Source: Azolla caroliniana
Taxonomy: Eukaryota > Polypodiophyta
Assembly: GCA_043228905.1 (NCBI GenBank)
Contig: JBHGNT010000014.1
Location: forward strand, 4,712,001-4,776,000
Length of the DNA stretch: 64,000 nt
Reading direction: 5' to 3'
Under the pieces are notes generated by a model. It was not told the origin of the DNA and did no database searches. It was given only the letters and a program-made list of their open reading frames with translations. Below, one piece after another: positions 55,957-64,000 of this stretch. Made by a program: the position numbers and the translations under genes. Within the stretch, counting starts at the first letter, position 1, and each line of letters starts with the position of its first letter.

Positions 55957-58899
55957 TGTGTACTTGATCCGGACATTCACGTTTACAATATCGATAATGT
56001 CTCGGTTCAATTAACATATTTTGAACAACAACAACGTGATGAAATCTTAAATGATTTTCGTGATGTTTTTCCGAGTGAACTACCAGATGGGTTACCTCCT
56101 AAACGTAATATAGACCATCGTATAGATATTGTACCTAGCGTTGCACCAATAAGTATATCGCCTTATCGCTTAAGTCGATCTGAAGAGTATGAGGTATCTA
56201 AGCAACTCAAGGACTATTTACGAATGGGTTATATACGTTATAGTAAATCTCCATGGGGTACACTAGTTCTCTTGGTTAAAAAGAAAGAGGGCACATGGCG
56301 TATGTGTATTAATTACCGACGCTTGAATAAAGTGACGATCAAGAATTTGTATCCATTGCTTCGGGCTGACGATCTAATTGACCATCTCTAGGGAGCTCGG
56401 TATTTTACGAAACTTGATCTCTGTACTGGCTAGCATCAAATTTGTATAAGTGAGGATGATGTTCCTAAACGGCATTTCGTACATGCTATGGCCATTATGA
56501 GTTTTTGGTTATGCCTTTTGGTTTGACCAATGCTCCGGCTACATTTCAACAAGAAATGAATGACATTTTACGAGAAAAACTTGGAAAATTTGTCGTTATT
56601 TTCTTGGATGATATTTTAGTTTATAGCCGTACATTACAAGAACATGTCCGCTTTGTTTTACAAACATTGTGTGACAACCAGTTTTACGCGAAGATCTCAA
56701 AATGTGAGTTCTTCAAGAAATCAATTACTTATCTTGGACATCTCATAACCGAACGAGTAGTTGAAATTGATCCTTCTCGCATCGAGAAAATCAAGCTTTG
56801 ACCCACTCTTCGGAATATTCGAGAAGTTCGATCATTCCTTGGTTTTGTCAGGTTTTTGCGAAAATCCCTTCGTAATTACTCCCAATTGACGACATCGTTT
56901 ATTGATCTTCTAAAAGGTCAAATGCATAAGTCTACAAAACCTATTGTTTGGAACGTAACACTAGACCTCGCCTTTAAGGAACTCAAGGACTTGGTGTGCA
57001 AGGCTCCTTCACTTCTTTTACCTGATCCTTCGAAACCTTTTGAGGTTGAAACCGATGCAAGCAATTATGCTATAGGTGTTGTCTTATATCAAGATGGTAA
57101 GCCAATAGCATTTGAGAGTAAGAAACTTGATTCCGCTCAATGTCGGTATACCGTTCAAGAAAAGGAATTATTTGCAGTTATACATGCGCTCAAAACATGG
57201 CGCCATTATCTTTATGGAAATCGCTTTGTGGTAACTATGGATCACGAGTCCTTGAAATATTTTTGTGACCAACAAGACCTGAAAGGTCGTAAGGCACAAT
57301 GGGCTGATCTCATCCAAAACTTTGATTTTTCCATGCGATATCGTAAAGGTTCCATGAACACTATCGTTGATGCACTAAGTCGCATCCGTGAAGTTAACAT
57401 GCTTAGCTTCACTGAAGTAACATCAGATCTTTATGATCACCTTCGAGGAAAGTATCCTGATGATAGTTATTTTGCGAAATACTGGGCAAGAGTTGAGTCT
57501 GGAACAGACACCACCACATCCTCGAAGGAATACTTCCACATTGCTAACGGTCTGCTCTACCATAATGGGAAGGTTTGTGTTCCAGATTTACCTGAGGTCA
57601 AAAAGAGGATTCTTTTTTAATGCCATGATGCACCCTCAGCAGGGCACCTTGGAATACATCGTACACTCGTTCTCATCTCCACTCAATTTTATTGGCCTAA
57701 GATGCGTCTTGACATACATAGCTATGTGACTAAATGTCACCAATGTCAGGTTAACAAAGCCGAGCGACTTAAAGCCGCAGAACTTTTACATCCCTTGGAC
57801 ATTCCCAATAATAAGTGGGAAAGTATATCCATGGATTTTATTGTTAGCCTTCCTCGCACCCAAAAAGGTCATGATGCCATCTAGGTTGTGGTTGATAGAC
57901 TAACTAAAATGGCCAGATTTATTGCTACTAGAAACACGATAACAGCTCCTGAATTGGCTTACCAATTCGTTGACGAGTTATTTCGTTTTTATGGATTACC
58001 AATGGATATCGTGAGTGATCGAGATCCAAAGTTTACTAGTGACTTTTGGATGCAAGTCTTTACGAAGTTAGAAACTACATTGAGCATGAGTTCCACAGAT
58101 CATCCTCAATCCAATGGACAGACAAAACAAGTAAATCAAATTATTGAGGACATGATTCGAGCATATGTTGGTGCAAAACCAACAAAATGGGAACGTTATC
58201 TCCCAATTTTGGAGTTTGCTTATAACAACTCAAAGCATACGTTGACGGGATATAGTCCTTTTATGTGGATGTATGGTTTTCAGCCATGAGCCCCGATTGA
58301 TGTTAATATACATCATGATGAGTTGCGAAGTACACAAAACTTTCTTCGGGATATGCAAGATATGTTGCATATTGCACGAGATAATATAAAAATAGCTCAA
58401 GATAGAGCATGTTTTTATGCCGATCATCATAGGCAACCTCGTGTATTGAACCTTGGACAGAAGGTAGTTTTACGTGTACTTCACAATTCTAAGACATTGT
58501 CTACGAGTAAGTGCGCTAAGTTAGCCCCACGGTTTTGTGGACCATTTACAGTCCTCAAATGCATTGGGTCATCAGCCTATCGTCTCGCTCTTCCCGATGG
58601 TGTTGGAATTCATCCAGTCTTTCATGTGAGTCGTCTAAAAGAACTTCTAGGTTCTGGCGATAATATAGTTACAACTGAAACTCTGGTTACTTCTAAAGAT
58701 TTATCTTCTAAACCACATGTACTAGAAAGAATTCTCGATGTTAAAACAAAAAAATTACGTACTAAAGAACTCCGAGAATTTAAAATAAAATGGATGGATA
58801 AATCAATAAAAGATGCCACATGGGAACGCGAAAATACTCTCAGAACTAACTTCCCTAACTTTCCATTGCAAGAGTGCAATGTTTTAAAGAGGGGGAGTA
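55957..58899 (+). pseudogene. Chromovirus RT, RNase H, integrase and chromodomain
   Basis: [37 protein letters not shown], then a frameshift near 56495, [13 protein letters not shown], the catalytic [10 protein letters not shown] (about 56605) and ITYLGHLI. RNase H: FEVETDASNYAIGVVLY, ELFAVIHALKTWRHYLYG, TMDHESLKYF and VDALSRI. Integrase: a damaged zinc-binding region (KCHQCQVNKAERL), SMDFIVSLPRTQKGHDAI, MDIVSDRDPKFTSDFW and STDHPQSNGQTKQVNQIIED, and a tail with GIHPVFHVSRLKE. The chromodomain is at about 58720-58850 (ERILDVKTKKLR, FKIKWMDKSIKDATWERENT). In-frame stops lie near 56390, 56431, 56800, 57618, 57882 and 58288. A polypurine tract 'aaagagggggag' abuts the 3' LTR. Confidence 0.9.
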
Positions 58900-59356
58900 T
58901 GTTACGGGCATGACCATATAATATCCCGTGGTCAGAGTTTACCGTAGTATTCTATACACGTGGATAAGTGTGAGGGTTAAACAAGAGTGTAAAGAAGGGG
59001 AGGATTACTTATAATCCTCGGGATTGAGACAACCCATTAGGCCAAGTGTGAACATGGCTGGGGGCCTTGGGTATCGCTATAAATAAGAGGCCTAGCTACC
59101 CTCATTGGATGATCTTGTTGACTACGTCGAGACTCTGTCTTGTGGTGGGTCAACTCTTGTAGCGAGTGTGCCAGCACCAGGCACAACTCGACACCACGAT
59201 GGTGGTATGGGACACTGATCAAGGCTCGAGTCCGTCTTGATCCCTTCGCTCGGGGGTAGTTGGGTGGATCGACACCCTTATTTCTCTCTCTCCTTTCTAT
59301 CTATTTATCTATATTCTATCCTTACCTAATGCTTATATTAGTACATGTCTCTAATA
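58900..59356 (+). repeat. Chromovirus 3' LTR (457 bp)
   Basis: Same length and ends as the 5' LTR; preceded by the polypurine tract at 58886-58897. Confidence 0.94.
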
Positions 59357-59361
59357 AAGGC

Positions 59362-62300
59362 CGTAATGGTCGGTAGACTCAAGAGCGTAACCCCACCAAT
59401 GGCAAGTGGACAGGAACAGTCCTAGAGAGTTCGGCAAAAGGGGGAGTCATCACGTCGGACCGAGCAATCGTAACAACCCGATCGAATGTGGGTACTGTGG
59501 AAAACACAACCACTATGAAGAGGAGTGCCGGAAAAAGGTACGAGACTCAGCTTCAACTAGCCAACAACTCACGAAATACGCAAGAATGTACTGCATGTCC
59601 CCACCATCACGAAAAACCTGGTCTCAGTTGGCCAGATTGTCGAACAAGGAATGCAAGTACGATTCAACAATGACGGGTGCTTCATCAAAAGGTGCGGTCA
59701 AGTCATAGCTCACAGTCGACGAGAAGGCCGTATGTTTTTCCTCAAATTGAATGAGGTAAAGTCAACAGTGTTCGCAAAGGGCCTCAAAATTGAAACGGAC
59801 TTAAATTTGTGGCACAAAAGAATCGGCCACATCAATCTCCAAAAACTTCAGAACATGCAATCGAAAGGAGTCGTAATCGGACTCCCAAACTTTACTGTGA
59901 AGGAGATTATGGGCGTATGCGAAGTGTGCCAGTTCGGAAAGCAACGCCGACATCCATTCCCGAAAGAGCGGAATGTGAGCAAAGGGATCCTGGATGTCAT
60001 ACATTCAGGTGTATTGGGACCAGCCCAGACAAGCACACTCGGTGGATGCCGATATTACATTACGTTCATCGACGACTTCTCCAGGAACACTTGGATCTAC
60101 CTGATGAAACAAAAGAGCAAAGTGTTCGGATACTTCCAGAGATTCAAAGCCGAAGTCGAAAAAGCTACGGATCGGTATGTATGCTGCCTTCGATCGAATG
60201 AAGGCAAAGAATAATTTTCGGATGAGTTTACGGCGTATCTCCGAAAGGAAGGAATCCGATGAGAATTCTCATGCCGTCACACACCTCAGTAGAACGGCGT
60301 AGCTGAGCGTAAAAACTGACACATAGTAGAACTCGCACGAGCTATGATGAATGAGAAGAACCTGCCGAAATTGTACTGGGCAGAAGCGGTGAACATGGTT
60401 GTATACCTCATGAATAGGTGCACAACCTCGCGAGTACACGACGTAACTCCTCATGAGAAGTCCTTTGGAAAGAAGTCGGACTTATCACATGTCCGCATTT
60501 TCGGCGCAATCGCTTACGTGCATATTCACGATGATACGCGACAAAACCTCGACCCAAAGTCGGAGAAATGTATCCTCGTAGGATACTCACTCGAACAGAA
60601 GGGGTACAAATGCTACAACCCATCTACCCGAAAAGTTTGAACAAGTCGAGACGTAGTCTTCGACGAATACGCATCCTGGTACGCACCAGAGAATACTTCG
60701 ACTCCAACTCTGCTCGACACGGATGACGCCAAAATAGAAATAGAAGTTGAGGATCAGCTCACGCAGATGTTCGAAGACAACCCAATTTCGACACGGCTGA
60801 ATGGGCCATCAGAGCCGCCAAGCGATCAAAGCACATGTCGGTCGAGTCTAAAGCTGGACAAAGGGAAGGCGAAAATGCGGGAATATGAAGATCAGGAAGA
60901 GACTGAGGTGCTTCACTCTCCCGACAGTGAATTTGAAGGTCTCAACACTCACACAAATGGAGCGAGGAAAGCCATAGTCCCCACGGATGCAGAGCTACGC
61001 CGGTCCACCCCTGGAAAGAACCTCGTACATGGCATACCATTACGCATTCATGATGAAGGTAGGAGTGTCAGTAGAGGAGCCGGAGACGCTTTCCGAAGCC
61101 GTAAAGGATCCGCGATGGGTCGATGCGATGAATGAGGAAATGGAAGTGTTATGCAAAAACGAAACCTGGGATCTCGTTCTTCACCATCCGAACAAGAAAG
61201 CAATTGGCTGCAGGTGGATTTACAAAGTGAAACACAATGCCGACAATTCTGTAAATCGCTTTAAAGCACGGCTCGTTGTGAAAGCATACGCGCAAACGCA
61301 CGACATCAACTATGAAGAGACCTTTGCCCCGGTGGCAAAGATGACAACTGTGCGGACGGTAATTGCAATCACGGAAGCAAAAGGGTGGCACCTCCACCAG
61401 ATGGACGTCAAGAACACCTTTCTTCAAGGTGAATTGGAAGAGGAGGTGTACATGATCCAACCACCCGGTTTTGAATCACGCAATCATCTGAACGCCATGT
61501 GTTGATTCAAGAAGCCTCTCTACAGCCTCAAACAAGCACCATGTGCGTGGCACTCGAAGATCACGCAATATCTTCATTAGATCGGATTTTGAATGTCAAA
61601 ATCCGACACTTCTCTGTACATCCGAAATGAGTCGGATAGCCTGATTGTCATCATCCTTTACGTGGATGATTTGGTCATTAGAGGAAAGGATCTTGTCGAG
61701 ATTAACAATGTCAAATCACTTCTTTTCGGCAGATTCGAAATGAAAGACCTGCACAAGGTCCATTACTTCCTTGGCATTGAAGTAATTTGGACACCAGTCG
61801 GAATAATGATTTCTCAACGGCACTACATTCTCAACCTTCCGTACAAGTTCGGAATGACCGAGTGCAAACCTGTGTCTACCCCTCTCGATCATAATCTCAA
61901 GATTGATGCCAATTCCGACATAGCTGAGTGCGAGTCAAGTCAATATCGTCAACTCATCGACAACTTAATCTATCTCACCATTACGGGGCACGACCTAAGT
62001 TATTCGGTCGGCCTACTTAGTCAATTCATGCAGAATCTGCGAAACTTTCCTCTCGATTGCACTAAGAGGATACTCCGGTATATTAGTACGACGATGTATT
62101 ACGACATTATGTATCAGTCAAATACGACCATTCGACTCGAAGGATACACAAACGCGGATTGGTCAGGATACAAAGCGGATAGACGATCCACATCTGGATT
62201 TGTCTTCTCCCTTGGTAGCGGAGCGATCTCCTGGAGCAGTAAGAAGCCGCCGAAAGTCGCATTGTCGAGCACGGAAGCCAAATATAGGGGCGCGATAGTC

Positions 62301-62657
62301 GCCGCATGTGAAGCCGTATGGCTCAAGCGTATTCTGAAGGATCTGGGTGTACCCATCAAAGATCCGATTCGCCTATACTGCGACAACATGAGCAACATCT
62401 ACTTGGCATGAAACCCCATATTTCACGCACATATTAAGCATATCGAAGTGCTCTACCACTTCATCCGCGAGCGCGTACAGGTCGGAGAAATCGATCTACT
62501 ACATATCAATACGCACCTCCAGATTGCTGATATTTTTACGAAGGCCTTAGGAGTCGACAAGCTTGGGCAATTCACATCGGATCTTGGTCTCACGATATCC
62601 ACATTGCCAAGCTTGAGGGGGAGTATTGTGAGCGACACGCGCACTATACGCAATTGA
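59362..62657 (+). pseudogene. Copia gag end and pol (integrase, RT, RNase H), protease missing
   Basis: Gag resumes after the gypsy element with a zinc knuckle CGYCGKHNHYEEEC (about 59488-59529). The next recognisable block is already past the protease (VGQIVEQGMQVRFNNDGC, about 59617-59670), and no D-S/T-G protease motif is seen between them. Then LWHKRIGHINLQKLQ and CEVCQFGKQRRHPF, integrase (YYITFIDDFSRNTWIYLMKQ; FGAIAYVHI, CILVGYS) and RT (AIGCRWIYKVKHNAD, RFKARLVVKAYAQ, QMDVKNTFLQGELEEEVYM, LYVDDLVI). RNase H follows (YTNADWSGYKADRRSTSGF, LSSTEAKYRGAI, HINTHLQIADIFTKALG). Stops near 60210, 60638, 61503 and 62409 disable it. Confidence 0.9.
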
Positions 62658-62830
62658 TCAAGTACACAACATGCAACAATACGTGAGTATGCAACACGTA
62701 GTTAATTGAACCGAGCACGAAGCCGAAATGCCGAACAATCCAGTTCGAGGATTACGAACGCCGGAATCTGGATTCCGAAGACCGAACCGAAACAACTTTT
62801 CGACAAATGGAAGTTGTGTTCGAAGGGGCG

Positions 62831-63024
62831 TGTTGAGAGTTGAACTCAGCTTCCCATAGTAATAGGTTTCACACTAGCTTATGGTCATACCATGCTAGTT
62901 TTGTAAATAGTAGAAAGGGCACTTGCCCTAGTTTAATTGGTATTTAAACCAAACCCTTGTAACTTAGTTATTGTTGGAAGTATTTTGGTTAATGTAACAT
63001 ACAATCTTTTATCTCTATCTTAAG

Positions 63025-63058
<34 letters not shown>

Positions 63059-63066
63059 TTTGCCTT

Positions 63067-63097
<31 letters not shown>

Positions 63098-63143
63098 GTC
63101 CTTCCGCTGCATCTCAGCCACTCTTGCTCCTCATTTCTTTACA
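62831..63143 (+). repeat. Copia 3' LTR (313 bp) with CT and AC expansions
   Basis: It matches the 5' LTR but carries a longer (CT)n at 63029-63055 and an (AC)n at 63070-63097, which explain the extra 30 bp. It is preceded by 'cgaaggggcg', a weak polypurine tract. Confidence 0.93.
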
Positions 63144-63148
63144 ATCAT

Positions 63149-64000
63149 ACCAAAGGCTTCTCGCTCATTCATGGAGTAATTACGTTCGACGACTGAAAGC
63201 TTCCGGCTTCAGTAATAAACTAGCTGACACCAATTTGGTTTAGTCAGTTGCATAAGCACGCTGTCGATCGTGATATCCGACACATCCACGAACACGTGGA
63301 ACGATCGCAGTCAATCTGGGGGTTGTACAACATGTGCCTGTGTTAGCATAACCTTTAAGGCCATGTATGCCTTGTCTTGCATCTTGGTCCATCTGAACGG
63401 TGTTCGGTGTACTGTCACATGTAGAGGTGTCACAAAGTTGGCCAGGTTGCGCAACATCCGACTATGCCAGTGGATCTGTCTGAGGAAGCGGCTTAGGGCC
63501 TTGGCATTCTTTGGGGTTGGTGCCTCGATAATTGCCTTGATCTTCCCTGGATCGATCACAATGCCTTCACAACTTACTATGTGTCCGAGGAGGGCACCAC
63601 TTGTCACGCCAAACACACATTTTGCCGGATTGAGGCTTAGCCGTGCTGAACGGCATCGCTCCAAGCATAACCGTAGGTGCTGTAGATGCTCACTATGCAT
63701 GTCGTACACCACAAAATCATTGAGGAAAACTTTCATAAAGGCAGATATGTATTCACCGAAAATTTCTGTGATGATGCATTGAAATGTTGTTGGCGCCGTT
63801 TTGAGACCAAACATCATCACTACGGCTACGAATACGCCCCACTCTATCACTCGGGCTACATACGGATTTGATTGTAGTCACTGAAGCCATATAAAAAACT
63901 ATACATCTCGTGTCCAGCTACTGCGTCGAGTACGCCATCCGTGAATGGTAAGGGAAATGCATCAATTATCGTCACCGTGTTCAATTTTCTATAGTCGACG
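63149..64000 (-). pseudogene. Ty3-gypsy RT and RNase H, upstream half (split by copia insertion); runs off window
   Basis: Minus strand from the window edge: RT with MFGLKTAPTTFQCIITEIF and FMKVFLNDFVVY, in which the second catalytic Asp of the usual F/YLDD is Asn. LSLNPAKCVFGVTSG, LLGHIVSCEGI and KALSRFLRQIHWHSRML follow. RNase H then begins and reaches NYSMNEREAFG before stopping at the copia LTR at 63148. The continuation is at 51304 and below. RNase H catalytic blocks between about 63150 and 63310 are partly shifted. The start lies beyond position 64000. Confidence 0.87.

Larger units (their letters stand above)
52338..59356 (+). mobile_element. Complete but disabled Ty3-gypsy chromovirus nested in copia gag
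   Basis: LTRs are 52338-52794 and 58900-59356, both 457 bp, differing at about 27 positions by eye (~94% identity), mostly C/T and G/A changes. The flanks are AAGGT (52333-52337) and AAGGC (59357-59361), a 5-bp target duplication with one C-to-T change. Internal order: PBS, long leader, gag, protease, RT, RNase H, integrase, chromodomain, polypurine tract. Stops and a frameshift inactivate pol. Confidence 0.95.
51305..63143 (+). mobile_element. Ty1-copia element with both LTRs, TSD ATCAT, itself carrying a nested gypsy element
   Basis: LTRs at 51305-51587 and 62831-63143 start TGTTGAGAG and end TTTACA. The flanks are identical: ATCAT at 51300-51304 and 63144-63148. Without the nested gypsy (52338-59356 plus 5 bp) the element is about 4.8 kb, normal for copia. 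The LTRs differ at roughly 15 places by eye outside two expanded microsatellites. It is inserted into a minus-strand gypsy RNase H. Its coding region has stops and seems to lack the protease. Confidence 0.95.

Noticed and set aside
63270-63782. A 170-residue plus-strand open frame
   Set aside because: It is the antisense shadow of the gypsy reverse transcriptase on the minus strand.

Overview
This is nuclear DNA from a land plant. Two plant-type housekeeping genes are split by GT-AG introns, one of them multi-kilobase, and nearly everything else is degenerate plant retrotransposon: Ty1-copia, Ty3-gypsy chromoviruses, L1-like and RTE-like LINEs, tRNA-derived fragments, one hAT-type non-autonomous DNA transposon and several tandem-repeat arrays. 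No bacterial gene organisation, CRISPR array or operon is present. I cannot name the species. One gypsy element looks more like the fungal/vertebrate/Tcn1-type chromoviruses than the common angiosperm clades, so I leave the plant lineage open.

Layout. 0-5.9 kb: copia relics, a 562-bp hAT-like element with an exact 8-bp target duplication, and an 80-bp triplicate. 5.9-8.35 kb (+): a complete three-exon gene for a small ubiquitin-like (elongin B-type) protein, with a ~334-bp duplication in its first intron and a 96-bp LINE 3' end, flanked by exact 16-bp target duplications, just after its stop. 10.4-17.44 kb (+): a nearly full-length but disabled L1-like LINE (ORF1 with CCHC, ORF2 with EN/RT/zf-RVT), itself interrupted at 12.5-13.3 kb. 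17.45-23.2 kb: tandem repeats, including a ~71-bp satellite split by a truncated copy of the same LINE. 23.8-27.9 kb: two copia fragments. 29-36.4 kb: a minus-strand chromovirus interrupted by a plus-strand gag-like sequence.

38.7-47.24 kb (-): the clearest host gene, an eight-exon SEC11 signal peptidase (catalytic subunit of the ER signal peptidase complex). All splice sites could be placed and the catalytic Ser and His and the candidate catalytic Asp residues are present. A ~4.8-kb intron houses an RTE-like LINE. 47.5-64 kb: a nested retrotransposon stack. A minus-strand gypsy element (63.15-64 kb and 51.09-51.3 kb) is split in its RNase H by a copia element (51305-63143, TSD ATCAT), whose gag is split by a gypsy chromovirus (52338-59356, TSD AAGG[T/C]). 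A related 5' fragment of that chromovirus lies at 47877-50727.

The two host genes are unrelated and share no pathway. I found no previously undescribed multi-gene system. The most notable points are the nested insertions resolved to the base, repeated small hairpins and a tRNA-like segment in the long leader of a chromovirus family, the unusual chromovirus at 30.6-36 kb, and an insertion at the 3' end of the ubiquitin-like gene.
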